Assembly: GCF_009834875.1 (NCBI RefSeq)
Contig: NZ_WVHT01000007.1
Span: 186,001 to 250,000 of the forward strand
DNA from: Hufsiella arboris
Lineage (GTDB): Bacteria > Bacteroidota > Bacteroidia > Sphingobacteriales > Sphingobacteriaceae
Direction of reading: 5' to 3'
Length of the DNA stretch: 64,000 nucleotides
The position numbers and the translations under genes were made by a program. Of the stretch, positions 52,003 to 60,974 are shown one piece after another (position 1 is the first letter of the stretch; each line of letters begins with the position of its first letter). The notes beneath the pieces are model-generated. The model made no database searches. It saw only the letters and a list, made by a program, of their open reading frames with translations, and was not told where the DNA came from.

Positions 52003-53244
52003 CTAGTTATGCCGGTAAATCCGGACGATGAACAAGCGCTTCCAATGATAGTAGTTTTTGTATAAAGCAAAACAGCTGATCAATAAAATGCCGGCAATTC
52101 CTTCCATCAGAATAACGTCCCGGGTTCCAAGTTTTTCGGCCATGATACCCGTTAGCAAACTGCCGATAGGTAAGATGCCCTGATAGGCCATTAGATAGTA
52201 ACTGATTGCCCGGCCGCGCATATTCGGCAGCGTATGTGTTTGTATGTAGGTATTAATTGAAGCAGTCTGCATCATCATACCCATTGTGGCAAGCGTGACG
52301 CAGATCAGCGAGAAAACTAAAGCAGGGGAATATGCTAAAAAGATAAGCCCCAATCCAAGTAAACTCGAAGCGGCAACGGTTATTTTAGTGAGATACTTAT
52401 GATCTTTTAGCGACGCCATATAAATAGCACCGATCATGGCGCCCAAGCCGCCGGCGCTTTCGAACCAGCTGAATGTTACAGCGTTTCCATGGAAAATGTC
52501 TTTAGCTAAAACGGGTAGTAGGGTAGTGAATGGAATAACCAGCAAGCTTGAAATAGCAAGTGTCAGGATAAGTGAAGACAAATCCGGAGCCGATCGTAAA
52601 TAAGAATAGCCGTTTTTCAGCTCAACCCAAATATTTTCGGTGCTTTTAGTTAAGGGCGTTGTGTTGATTTTCATGGTAACCAAGCAGAAAATCACAGCGA
52701 CGAAGCTCAGAAAATTGATAATAAAGCAGGCGTCTTCTCCGATCGTACTTAAAACAATTCCAGCTAAGGCCGGGCCAATCAATCGGGCAGCGTTAAATGC
52801 TGATGAGTTTAGTGCCAGGGCATTTGAAAGGTCTTCTTTTTTTTCAACCAGATCGACCATCATTGATTGCCGGGCATTGGTTTCAAAAGCCGCTAAAACT
52901 CCCTGGGTCATGCTCAGAAATCCGATCCAGAAAATATTGTACCACTGGAACCAGACGAGCAAAGCCATAAATCCGGCCTGGATCATCATACCAATCTGCA
53001 TGAAAAGCACAATTTTATACCGGTTATTCCTGTCGACAAAACTGCCGATATAAGGCGCCAGAACTAGTGAAGGAATCAATCCAAGGAAGGTAACAAGCCC
53101 AAGCAGATAAGCTGAGTTTGTTAAACGATACACCAGCCAGCTAACTGCTACCCGCTGCATCCATGTACCGATCAGAGAAATCGATTGACCGGTAAAATGT
53201 AGTCTGTAATTACGTGAATTTAATGCTCTGAATATTGATGACAT
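52003..53244 (-). CDS. MFS exporter (MFS_3 / EntS-like)
   Basis: A 413-residue major-facilitator transporter with about 12 helices. Opening SRNYRLHFTGQSISLIGTWMQRVAVSWLVYRLT and FVDRNNRYKIVLFMQIGMM (loop 2-3 motif) match the EntS-like MFS_3 group. Downstream of a MarR gene by 5 bp and likely co-transcribed, it is probably a drug or metabolite exporter controlled by that regulator. Confidence 0.93.
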   Translation of the reverse strand: MSSIFRALNSRNYRLHFTGQSISLIGTWMQRVAVSWLVYRLTNSAYLLGLVTFLGLIPSLVLAPYIGSFVDRNNRYKIVLFMQIGMMIQAGFMALLVWFQWYNIFWIGFLSMTQGVLAAFETNARQSMMVDLVEKKEDLSNALALNSSAFNAARLIGPALAGIVLSTIGEDACFIINFLSFVAVIFCLVTMKINTTPLTKSTENIWVELKNGYSYLRSAPDLSSLILTLAISSLLVIPFTTLLPVLAKDIFHGNAVTFSWFESAGGLGAMIGAIYMASLKDHKYLTKITVAASSLLGLGLIFLAYSPALVFSLICVTLATMGMMMQTASINTYIQTHTLPNMRGRAISYYLMAYQGILPIGSLLTGIMAEKLGTRDVILMEGIAGILLISCFALYKNYYHWKRLFIVRIYRHN

Positions 53245-53249
53245 TTAAC

Positions 53250-53684
53250 TTAATTAGATGCTGATATTTTTTCAATTAATGGAACCGCTGCTTCTAAAAC
53301 GGCGAATTCCTCTTCTGTTAATTTGTTTTGTATCGATGCGGTAAGCCATTCTACCCGGCTATGCCATATTTCAGATAGGTGACCGCGCCCCGCATCCGTA
53401 AGTGCAATCTTACTTTTACGTTTATCTTCCTCCGGCGTGATTTTCGTTATACATCCCAGCTCGCAAAGACGGTTTAGCTGCTGCGAAATAGCCTGTGCTG
53501 TTACTTTTTCCATTTCCGCAAGTTCCGAAGGCAACAAAGTCCCGTATTGGTCAAGCAGGCCCATCGTCATCATTTCAGAGTGGGAGAAAGTCGAGTTAGT
53601 ATCCTGTTTTCGTAATTGCCTGATTAACCGGGTGATTGCAGCTCTAAGAAGTGCGGCGGTTTGGTAAGCGTTATTCTCATTCAT
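53250..53684 (-). CDS. MarR-family transcriptional regulator
   Basis: A 144-residue winged-helix regulator: AAITRLIRQLRKQDTNSTFSHSEMMTMGLLDQYG leads into the HTH (LPSELAEMEKVTAQAISQQLNRLCELGCI, then TKITPEEDKRKSKIALTDAGRGHL). It is followed by an MFS exporter 5 bp downstream. A perfect 13-bp palindrome (53702-53714) overlaps its predicted transcription start, so it is probably autoregulated. Confidence 0.94.
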   Translation of the reverse strand: MNENNAYQTAALLRAAITRLIRQLRKQDTNSTFSHSEMMTMGLLDQYGTLLPSELAEMEKVTAQAISQQLNRLCELGCITKITPEEDKRKSKIALTDAGRGHLSEIWHSRVEWLTASIQNKLTEEEFAVLEAAVPLIEKISASN

Positions 53685-53701
53685 TTACTAAAGCTATTTA
53701 A

Positions 53702-53743
53702 TAAAGTAACTTTACAAAAATACAAAAATTGCTTTTTATTCAA
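53702..53743 (-). promoter_or_regulatory. marR-mfs promoter with palindromic operator
   Basis: On the minus strand TATTTTTG (53715-53722) is an exact TAnnTTTG -7 element, with a TTG -33-like site (53741-53743) 18 bp upstream. The palindrome TAAAGT-A-ACTTTA (53702-53714) lies immediately downstream of the -7 and spans the predicted start. The divergent FAD oxidoreductase gene shares this 123-bp region. Confidence 0.65.
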
Positions 53744-53807
53744 TGGCGTTTGGGATGCTTAGATATTTTATGTATTTAAGATGATAATTGAGGTTCGATA
53801 AACATAT

Positions 53808-55250
53808 ATGACATCGAAAAATGTTGACGCAGTTGTTATCGGTGCTGGCCCAAACGGGCTTGCAGCAGCTATCACGCTGCAACTAGCCGGGATATCGGTG
53901 TTGGTAATCGAACGAAATGAAAAGGTTGGCGGAGGGCTCAGAACCGCAGAACTGACCTTGCCAGGCTTTAAGCATGACGTTTGTTCAGCTGTACATCCTT
54001 TAGCAATCGCATCGCCTTTTTTTAAGAAATTGCCTTTGTCTGATTACGGATTAGAGTTTATTCAACCAACAATTTCTGCCGCTCACCCTTTTGATGACGG
54101 TAAAGCTGTTACATTAGAGCGATCTTTAATTGATACCGCTGATTCGTTGGGGCATGATCGTGATGCGTATCTGAATCTTATGAGTCCGACTGTGGGAAAT
54201 TGGGATGAATTGATAAAGGATATTCTCTCACCACTCAAAATGCCAGGTCATCCAATTGAACTGTTACGGTTTGGATTGACGGCTTTAAGATCTGCCCAAG
54301 ATGTTTCCGGGAAATTTACAACCCAAAAGGCCCGGGGCTTATGGGCGGGAATGGCTGCTCATTCGATACAACCATTTCAAAAATTGACAACTTCCGCAGC
54401 TGCTATGGTGCTGCTGGCAGCAGGGCATAAAGGTGGCTGGCCAATTGCAAAAGGTGGATCGCAATCGATAGCTGACGCACTTGCCGGTCATTTCATAGCA
54501 TTAGGCGGGAAGATCGAGACCGGCATTGAAATAAAAAGCCTGGCTGATATTCCTCCAACGAAGGTTGTTTTATTTGATCTGACGCCCCGGCAGATATTGA
54601 ATATCGCTGGCGAAGATCTTTCGGCGTTTTACAAATGGCAGTTAAACCGGTACCAATCCGGGAGCGGGGTTTTTAAAATTGACTGGGCACTGTCGGAACC
54701 GGCGCCATTTACTGCACCGGCCTGCAAAAGTGCCGGAACTATACATTTAGGAAACAGTTTTGAGGAAATCTCCTTATCTGAAGAACAGGTTTCAAAAGGA
54801 ATATATCCCGCAAAGCCGTTCGTTTTATTCACACAGCCAAGTGTTTTTGATTGCTCGAGAGCACCGGTTTCAAAGCACACAGCATGGGCCTATTGTCACG
54901 TTCCATTTGGTTCAACTATTGATATGACTGCTCAAATTGAAAACCAGGTTGAACGGTTCGCGCCTGGCTTTAAAGAAGTGATTCTGGCTAAAAGCACCAT
55001 GAATACACTGCAACTGGAGCAGTACAATCCTAATTATATCGGTGGTGACATTAACGGCGGAGCATTTGATATTACCCAGCTATTTAGCCGTCCGGCCTTG
55101 CGCTTTTCTCCGTACAGAACGTCTTCAAGGAAATTTTATATTTGTTCCTCATCAACTCCTCCCGGAGGTGGAGTCCATGGAATGTGTGGTTATTATGCGG
55201 CTAAACGAGCTCTAAAAGATATTTTTGGCTTACAAGCCATTGCTATTTAA
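53808..55250 (+). CDS. FAD-dependent oxidoreductase (phytoene-desaturase/PYROXD2-like)
   Basis: A 480-residue flavoprotein with the dinucleotide-binding GAGPNGLAAAI (about residues 12-22), ERNEKVGGGLRTAELTLPGFKHDVCSAVHPLA (about 35-66), and a C-terminal FAD-binding segment YICSSSTPPGGGVHGMCGYYAAKRAL (about 445-470). These fit the CrtI/PYROXD2-like group. No carotenoid pathway genes are adjacent, so the substrate is open. It is convergent with the M28 gene by an 8-bp overlap of the stops. Confidence 0.93.
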   Translation: MTSKNVDAVVIGAGPNGLAAAITLQLAGISVLVIERNEKVGGGLRTAELTLPGFKHDVCSAVHPLAIASPFFKKLPLSDYGLEFIQPTISAAHPFDDGKAVTLERSLIDTADSLGHDRDAYLNLMSPTVGNWDELIKDILSPLKMPGHPIELLRFGLTALRSAQDVSGKFTTQKARGLWAGMAAHSIQPFQKLTTSAAAMVLLAAGHKGGWPIAKGGSQSIADALAGHFIALGGKIETGIEIKSLADIPPTKVVLFDLTPRQILNIAGEDLSAFYKWQLNRYQSGSGVFKIDWALSEPAPFTAPACKSAGTIHLGNSFEEISLSEEQVSKGIYPAKPFVLFTQPSVFDCSRAPVSKHTAWAYCHVPFGSTIDMTAQIENQVERFAPGFKEVILAKSTMNTLQLEQYNPNYIGGDINGGAFDITQLFSRPALRFSPYRTSSRKFYICSSSTPPGGGVHGMCGYYAAKRALKDIFGLQAIAI

Positions 55251-56589
55251 CCGGCTTGGGAATTACAACAATACTTTCATGTCCTTCAGCGTCTACCGAT
55301 TGAATTCCGAAAAAGTAATTATCCTTTGAGTAGTTAAGATTGGCCTTTGTGTCGCTGGTGTATAGTTTCCGTTCCCAAACAGGACTGGTCGTTTCCCTCA
55401 TCACTACATAATATCCGGCTGGTTTTTCGCCTTTGGGGGTTTCCCATTTCAAACTGGTTTTATTGGTCAGTCCGGAAGTGACAACGCCGGGATTTACCGG
55501 TTCTAACGGCGCTAAAGCCAGATTAGCGAGCGTCGAAAGATTCATTCGGGCAACTTTTTGAACATAATTGTAATCTACAAAATCGGGTGTATCACCATAA
55601 TCAATTCCGTTTTCGTTGCGGACATTCTGGTGCTGACGTTCAAAGTTTTCATTCATCTCGGTAACCCGGATTGCGGCGAACCCTTGCTGTGAAAATGGTG
55701 TGTGATCGCCTCCTCTCAGATACCTGTCGCGACGGTATATAAGCTTAACCTCAAGCTGATCCACATAACGTTCGCCTATCTCTTTCATATACCGGGCAAA
55801 TTGCCGTGCAGGTTCGTCATTTTCTAACCCTGTACTCATGCGTAAGCCAGCCTGCTGTTGCGTTTCGCCAGCCGGAACACCTTCACTGAAAACCCGCACG
55901 CTGCGATTATCTTTTAAATCGGTTTCCATACCATAGGTATTGCCAACAATATCATTAGTGATCATGCCGGCTACGTTCCAACCAAGGTCTTTTGCTTTTT
56001 TAGCAAGATTGGTCGCACCATTCAATCCTTGTTCTTCGCCGACCATCGCGACGAATACCAGAGTTGCGTTGAACCGTTGTTTACTCATTACCCGCGCCAG
56101 TTCCATGGATGTTGCCGTTCCGGATGCGTCGTCATTAGCGCCGGGAGCAAACGATTTCGCATCCATCACGTCAGTAGCTCTTGAATCATAATGGCCGGAG
56201 ATTATAAAAATACGGTTGTCATTTGGATCGGTTCCGGGTAAGGTCGCCACTACATTTTTCATGATGGTCGGGTTCGGAACCCGCCCGCCCGCGGTCTGCG
56301 TAAATGTGTCAAACTCAACTTTCAGTCTTCCGCCAGAAGCTTTTGAGTAATTCTCAAATTCAGATTTTATCCAGTTTCTCGCCGCTCCGATGCCGGTTTT
56401 TGTACTTGTGGTATCACTAAGAGTATGCCTCGTTTGAAAGCTTACGAGCTTACGGATAGTCTTCTCTATATTTTGGGATGAAACTTCATCGACCATTTGT
56501 TTTATAACCGGATCTTGTTTTTCGATAGTTTGAGCAAATCCGGAAGCAATCAGCATGGAAAGGGTTATAATTGAAAGTACGATTTTCAT
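55243..56589 (-). CDS. M28-family zinc peptidase with fibronectin-like C-terminal domain
   Basis: A 448-residue exported metallopeptidase. The start at ATG 56589 gives a signal peptide ending SGFAQ; the longer frame to 56616 adds nine residues. Motifs: ISGHYDSRATDVMDAKSFAPGANDDASGT (Zn ligands His and Asp), VGEEQGLNGAT (catalytic Glu), and HTPFSQQGFAAIRVTE (later His). The C-terminal about 85 residues form an FnIII-like domain (TNKTSLKWETPKGEKPAGYYVV). It diverges from another M28 gene 126 bp away. Stops overlap the FAD oxidoreductase by 8 bp. Confidence 0.93.
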   Translation of the reverse strand: MKIVLSIITLSMLIASGFAQTIEKQDPVIKQMVDEVSSQNIEKTIRKLVSFQTRHTLSDTTSTKTGIGAARNWIKSEFENYSKASGGRLKVEFDTFTQTAGGRVPNPTIMKNVVATLPGTDPNDNRIFIISGHYDSRATDVMDAKSFAPGANDDASGTATSMELARVMSKQRFNATLVFVAMVGEEQGLNGATNLAKKAKDLGWNVAGMITNDIVGNTYGMETDLKDNRSVRVFSEGVPAGETQQQAGLRMSTGLENDEPARQFARYMKEIGERYVDQLEVKLIYRRDRYLRGGDHTPFSQQGFAAIRVTEMNENFERQHQNVRNENGIDYGDTPDFVDYNYVQKVARMNLSTLANLALAPLEPVNPGVVTSGLTNKTSLKWETPKGEKPAGYYVVMRETTSPVWERKLYTSDTKANLNYSKDNYFFGIQSVDAEGHESIVVIPKPVK

Positions 56590-56680
56590 TTTACCAAAAT
56601 AAATAAAGATTATCATCCGTAATTATTTGCCTGTAACAAATTTGTTAGTACAATCACATGATAGTAAGTCTGCTATTTGA

Positions 56681-56688
56681 TAGGTTTG
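56681..56688 (+). promoter_or_regulatory. -7 element of the M28 gene at 56716
   Basis: TAGGTTTG matches TAnnTTTG exactly, 27 bp before the ATG. No strong -33 is visible. The following AGACTAAACTAAA also occurs in similar form upstream of the gene at 21624. Confidence 0.5.
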
Positions 56689-56715
56689 TAATTAGACTAA
56701 ACTAAAAACAATACA

Positions 56716-58281
56716 ATGAAAAGAAATTTACTGCTTACAACGATGCTCGGCGTTTACTTGAGCGCTGGGTTTGCCCAAACCGAATCGTTTGATGCCGCTG
56801 CAATTCAAAAAATCCGTGACGAGGGTTTAAAGAATTCAAAGGTTATGCAAACAGCGTTTTATCTTACTGACGTATCGGGACCGCGTTTATCCGGATCGCC
56901 TGGTTTAAAAAACGCGCAGGAATGGGCGGCAGGCCAACTTAAAGCGCTCGGCTTACAAAATGTTAAGCTTGAGCCCTGGGGAAAGTTTGGTAAAGGCTGG
57001 CAGGTTGATAAATACTATGCCGCTATGACGGCGCCATATTACCATGCATTGATTGCTTCCCCGAAAGCATGGACACCCGGAACCAACGGTCCCGTTAAAT
57101 CGGAGGTTGTCCTGTTAATTGCCGACAGCGTTGCGCAACTCGATCAATATAAGGGCAAACTGGCCGGAAAGATTGTCATTTTTGACTCGAAAACCTTAAC
57201 AACTGCAACCAACTTTAATGCTGATGCCAGGCGCCTTGCAGATTCTGACCTGGTAAAAATGGAAAATGCGGCACCTCAGCAGGCAGGACAGCGAAGGAAT
57301 TTTGCCGACAGTCCGCAATTTCGTGAAATGATGAAAATGCGCACAATGCGCCAGCAAATCAGCGCATTTTTAACAGACGAAAAGGTAGGATGTATTTTAA
57401 CTCTTGCCCGTGGTAACGATGGCACGTTTTTTACATCTAACGGAGCTTCGTATGCAGAAGACGCCAAGCCGGTTGCACCGGAACTCGAAATGTCTGGTGA
57501 AGACTATCTGCGCTTACTTCGTTTAGTGAAGGGCGGAATCAAAGTTCAAATGGAGGTTGATACCAAAACAAGTTTTTATGATCAGGATCTTAATGGTTAC
57601 AACGTTATTGGTGAAATTCCGGGAACAGATAAAAAGTTAAAAAATGAAGTAGTGATGATTGGCGCTCACTTTGATTCATGGCATGCTGCAACAGGAGCTA
57701 CCGACAATGCCGCAGGAAGCGCTGTGATGATGGAGGCAATTCGGATTATTAAGGCGGTGGGCCTGAAACCGAAAAGAACAATCCGCATCGCTTTGTGGAG
57801 CTCGGAAGAACAGGGATTGTTCGGATCAAAAGGATATGTTACTGAACATTTGGGCGATGCGAAAACAATGGTTCTGAAACCTGAACAGCAAACTATTTCA
57901 GCTTATTATAACCTGGATAACGGAACTGGCAAAATCCGGGGAGTTTATATGCAGGGAAATCCGCAGGTAAAACCAATATTCCAAAGCTGGCTGCAACCAT
58001 TCAATGACCTGGGTGCTAAAACATTGACGATTAATAACACAGGAGGTACCGATCACTTGTCATTTGACGCCGTTGGTGTACCGGGCTTCCAATTCATCCA
58101 GGACGGAATTGACTATGGCACTCGTACTCACCATAGCAACCAGGATACTTATGATCGCCTGATTGAAGATGATTTAAAACAGGCAGCTACGATTGTAGCC
58201 GCGTTTGCTTATAACACCGCGCAGCGTGCCGATAAGCTTCCGCGAAAAGAACTTCCGAAAGCAGTATCAGATTCCAAATAA
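56716..58281 (+). CDS. M28-family zinc metallopeptidase with PA-like insert
   Basis: A 521-residue exported peptidase. Signal peptide ends SAGFAQ (about residue 21). An N-terminal region with GPRLSGSPGLKNAQEWAAGQL is followed by a protease-associated-like insert (about 120-270), then the peptidase core: IGAHFDSWHAATGATDNAAGSAV (Zn-binding His and Asp), WSSEEQGLFGSKGYV (catalytic Glu), and the later GGTDHLSFDAVGVPGFQFI and HHSNQDTYD (His). It is complete. It starts 126 bp from the divergent M28 gene, and a strong terminator follows its stop. Confidence 0.94.
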   Translation: MKRNLLLTTMLGVYLSAGFAQTESFDAAAIQKIRDEGLKNSKVMQTAFYLTDVSGPRLSGSPGLKNAQEWAAGQLKALGLQNVKLEPWGKFGKGWQVDKYYAAMTAPYYHALIASPKAWTPGTNGPVKSEVVLLIADSVAQLDQYKGKLAGKIVIFDSKTLTTATNFNADARRLADSDLVKMENAAPQQAGQRRNFADSPQFREMMKMRTMRQQISAFLTDEKVGCILTLARGNDGTFFTSNGASYAEDAKPVAPELEMSGEDYLRLLRLVKGGIKVQMEVDTKTSFYDQDLNGYNVIGEIPGTDKKLKNEVVMIGAHFDSWHAATGATDNAAGSAVMMEAIRIIKAVGLKPKRTIRIALWSSEEQGLFGSKGYVTEHLGDAKTMVLKPEQQTISAYYNLDNGTGKIRGVYMQGNPQVKPIFQSWLQPFNDLGAKTLTINNTGGTDHLSFDAVGVPGFQFIQDGIDYGTRTHHSNQDTYDRLIEDDLKQAATIVAAFAYNTAQRADKLPRKELPKAVSDSK

Positions 58282-58294
58282 TCAATATATTGCC

Positions 58295-58340
58295 ATGAGC
58301 ATAATCAGTGGGTTTTAGCCGCTGATTATGCTCATTTTTT
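58295..58340 (+). terminator. Strong rho-independent terminator
   Basis: A 17-bp stem (58295-58311 with 58319-58335, one T-G wobble), 7-nt loop and a T tract (58335-58340). Only 12 bp separate the end of the T run from the response-regulator ATG at 58353. Confidence 0.94.
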
Positions 58341-58352
58341 AAAAGCCAGTAG

Positions 58353-59036
58353 ATGATATTAATAATTGAAGATGAACCTAATGTAGCATCCGCAATAAAG
58401 CGCGGGCTTGAAGACATTGGTTTTGAAACAAGTATTGCATCAAACGGACTTACGGGCCTGCAAATGGCAACGGATTATCCGTTTGAACTTATCATTCTGG
58501 ATTTGATGCTTCCGTTAATGGACGGCATCCAGATTTGTCAGCTGATCAGGGAGAAAAAGCAATCAGTTCCTATCCTTATGCTCACCGCTCTTGATTCAAC
58601 CGAAAATATCGTAACCGGACTTGACAGCGGGGCCGACGATTATATGGTGAAGCCGTTCAAAATGATTGAACTTGCGGCACGCATCCGTACCTTAATGAGG
58701 CGGCAAAATGGGAAAATGCCAATGCCGGCTAACATCAGCAAAATCGCCGATCTCGAAATTGATACCGAAGCTAAGTTGGTAACGATAAAAGGCGCTTCAC
58801 TCAATTTAACGCCTACAGAATATCGCCTGCTGGAGTATTTTGTAAAAAATCAGCGGAAAGTATTATCTCGTATACAAATTTTAGAAAACGTTTGGGACAT
58901 CGATTTTAACCTGGGAACAAATGTGGTGGACGTTTACGTAAACTATCTAAGGAAGAAGATTGATAAGGAAAATCCGAATAAACTCATCCACACGGTTTTT
59001 GGAATGGGATATATCATGAAAGAAAGTGATGCATGA
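58353..59036 (+). CDS. OmpR-family response regulator
   Basis: A 227-residue two-component regulator. The receiver has acidic pocket E6/D7, phospho-acceptor Asp50 (ILDLMLP), Thr78 (MLTALD) and Lys100 (MVKPFK). The C-terminal winged helix (about 130-225) shows LNLTPTEYRLLEYFVKNQRKVLSRIQILENVW and NVVDVYVNYLRKKID, of the OmpR/CusR type. It overlaps its kinase by 4 bp. No promoter fits between the upstream terminator and this ATG, so transcription must start inside the previous gene or read through. Confidence 0.95.
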   Translation: MILIIEDEPNVASAIKRGLEDIGFETSIASNGLTGLQMATDYPFELIILDLMLPLMDGIQICQLIREKKQSVPILMLTALDSTENIVTGLDSGADDYMVKPFKMIELAARIRTLMRRQNGKMPMPANISKIADLEIDTEAKLVTIKGASLNLTPTEYRLLEYFVKNQRKVLSRIQILENVWDIDFNLGTNVVDVYVNYLRKKIDKENPNKLIHTVFGMGYIMKESDA

Positions 59037-60388
59037 AGATTCAAACCAAAATAAGCCTGCTGTTTCTCACTCTGTCAACCGGGATACTCATTTTGCTGAA
59101 TGCGTTCATCTTATATTTTGAGTATCAATTCAATTACGCGGACTTTTTTAAACGGCTTGAAACCAGGGTAAACCTAACAGCTCAGATCAGGCTTTTTCCC
59201 GGCGAAAAAAGTACCGCTTACTCAGAAGTACGAAACAGGTACCTGGAGAAACTTGATTCGGAAAAAGAGCAGCTTATAAAAGCGGATTCTTCCGGAAGTT
59301 TCAAAAATACTACGCTGCCCAATGAATTTTTTTTCGAAGTGACGAAGCTGGGCACGGCGCAATACAGAACCAACAACCAATTTTTCGCTGGCAAGATATT
59401 TTCAAAAGCCAATCAAAAATACCTGGTGGTTGTATCGGCACTAAATCCTTATGGTTTAAGTGAAATCCAGGAATTACAACGTATACTTTTTATTGGGTTC
59501 CTTGGCTCGCTGATCATCGCGTTTTTTGTAGGGAAGATGTTTTCTTCATACACGTTTAATCCGGTCCGAAAACTAACGGATCAGGTAAAGATCATCACCT
59601 CAAATAATTTACACCTTCGTTTAGATGAGCCTGCAGGGAAGGACGAAATAGCGGAATTAACGCATACGTTTAACAATATGCTTAACAGGCTCGAAACGGC
59701 CTTCGCAACGCAGAATAACTTCGTCAGCAATGCATCGCATGAATTGAGAACGCCACTGACGATAATTAACAGTGAGCTCGAATTTGCGTTGTCTAAAGAT
59801 GATTTAACAGTCACCACAAAAGAGACGCTGAATCTTATCCATAGCGAAACGGACAAACTGACGCAGATACTAAATAGCCTGCTGCTCTTGGCTCAATCAG
59901 GGTTTGACGGGAAAAAGCAAAACTGGCAAAAGATCAGGATTGACGAACTGCTCTGGCTGTCCGTTGAGGCGGTAAGAAAAATAAATATTGACAGTAAGAT
60001 ACAGGTTGATTTTAATGATCTGCCGGAAAATGAGAACATGCTTCATGTGAACGGTAATAATAATTTGCTGCGCCTGGCGATTACAAACATCATTAATAAT
60101 GCATGTAAATACTCGCAAAATAAACTTGTTTCGATTAAGCTATACGTTGAGCATAAGAAAATCATCATCTCGGTGACGGATGATGGAATTGGTATTCCGT
60201 TAAACGAACAGCAATATATTTTCGATCCTTTTTTCCGGGCTTCGAATACGCATGAATTTCAAGGGCACGGCGTAGGCTTACCGCTTACCCTTAATATTAT
60301 TCGACTTCACAAAGGCACGATCGCCATCCGCTCCGAGGAAAATGCAGGAACCGAAATACAGGTTCTGCTGCCAGTTGCCGAAGCGTAA
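59033..60388 (+). CDS. Sensor histidine kinase
   Basis: A 451-residue membrane sensor. Two membrane segments (about residues 8-30 and 148-170) enclose a periplasmic domain of about 118 residues; a HAMP domain follows (about 172-225). The phosphorylation site is His236 (NASHELRTPLTII), followed by the N box (NIINNACKYS), G1 (DDGIGIP), F box (FDPFFRASN) and G2 (GHGVGLPLTLNII). It is translationally coupled to the response regulator (4-bp overlap). The domain order is that of CusS/HprS-type kinases. Signal unknown. Confidence 0.95.
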   Translation: MKIQTKISLLFLTLSTGILILLNAFILYFEYQFNYADFFKRLETRVNLTAQIRLFPGEKSTAYSEVRNRYLEKLDSEKEQLIKADSSGSFKNTTLPNEFFFEVTKLGTAQYRTNNQFFAGKIFSKANQKYLVVVSALNPYGLSEIQELQRILFIGFLGSLIIAFFVGKMFSSYTFNPVRKLTDQVKIITSNNLHLRLDEPAGKDEIAELTHTFNNMLNRLETAFATQNNFVSNASHELRTPLTIINSELEFALSKDDLTVTTKETLNLIHSETDKLTQILNSLLLLAQSGFDGKKQNWQKIRIDELLWLSVEAVRKINIDSKIQVDFNDLPENENMLHVNGNNNLLRLAITNIINNACKYSQNKLVSIKLYVEHKKIIISVTDDGIGIPLNEQQYIFDPFFRASNTHEFQGHGVGLPLTLNIIRLHKGTIAIRSEENAGTEIQVLLPVAEA

Positions 60389-60389
60389 A

Positions 60390-60447
60390 TTCTAATCAAA
60401 TTCTAATAAGTTTCTTAGGTGCCGTTAATTACTGCTAGCTACAATTG
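60390..60447 (+). promoter_or_regulatory. Direct-repeat operator and promoter before the USP-bestrophin genes
   Basis: TTCTAAT at 60390 and 60401, plus TTCTTAG at 60412, form three direct repeats spaced exactly 11 bp, the pattern bound by OmpR/PhoB-type regulators. A -7-like TACAATTG (60440-60447; one mismatch to TAnnTTTG) lies 21 bp after the last repeat, so the third repeat covers the -33 region. Position predicts activation of the downstream genes by the neighbouring response regulator. Confidence 0.7.
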
Positions 60448-60483
60448 TGTATAAACAATTTAATCAGCTAAATAATTAATGCC

Positions 60484-60951
60484 ATGAAAACGATTTTAAT
60501 TCCAACAGATTTTACACTTAAATCTCTTGATTGTATCCCATCCATTGTGGCGTGCAATCCATCGAAAAAGCTCAAACTGGTTTTGGTACACGTTATGAAA
60601 GTAACCGATTCAATGCAGGATCTGTTGATGCTTTCCAGGAGATCCGCCGAATACAAAAATATATCTGAAGATTTTTATAACACGTGCGCGGTTTTAAAAA
60701 GGACATTTACTGAAAATATCGTTTCAATAGAAATTGAATTTTTTTACGGAAGTACAGTCGCTGTTTTTAAAGATTTTCTGGAAACACACGAGGTCGATGA
60801 AATTATCAAGCCCGATCAATCTTACCAGCTTGTACACAAGATGAGCATCGATCCTGCCGCGCTTCTTGGCCGTTGCGGGTATAGGGTTGTCAATGTCCGT
60901 AATTACAAAACACCGGTTGCTGAACATTCGCAGCTAGAAGAATTGGTGTAA
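60484..60951 (+). CDS. Universal stress protein-like protein
   Basis: A 155-residue single-domain protein. It starts MKTILIPTDFTLKSLDCIPSI, the first-strand pattern of the USP fold, followed by KLVLVHVMKV and a middle IEIEFFYGSTVAVFKDFLETHEVDEII. The ATP-binding GxxGxxx loop of classical USPs is not evident (LLGRCGYRVV is a loose match), so this may be an ATP-independent member. The bestrophin gene starts 23 bp downstream. It has OmpR-type repeats upstream (60390-60418). Confidence 0.78.
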   Translation: MKTILIPTDFTLKSLDCIPSIVACNPSKKLKLVLVHVMKVTDSMQDLLMLSRRSAEYKNISEDFYNTCAVLKRTFTENIVSIEIEFFYGSTVAVFKDFLETHEVDEIIKPDQSYQLVHKMSIDPAALLGRCGYRVVNVRNYKTPVAEHSQLEELV

Positions 60952-60974
60952 TGACTAACCCCTAAAAAATTGTT

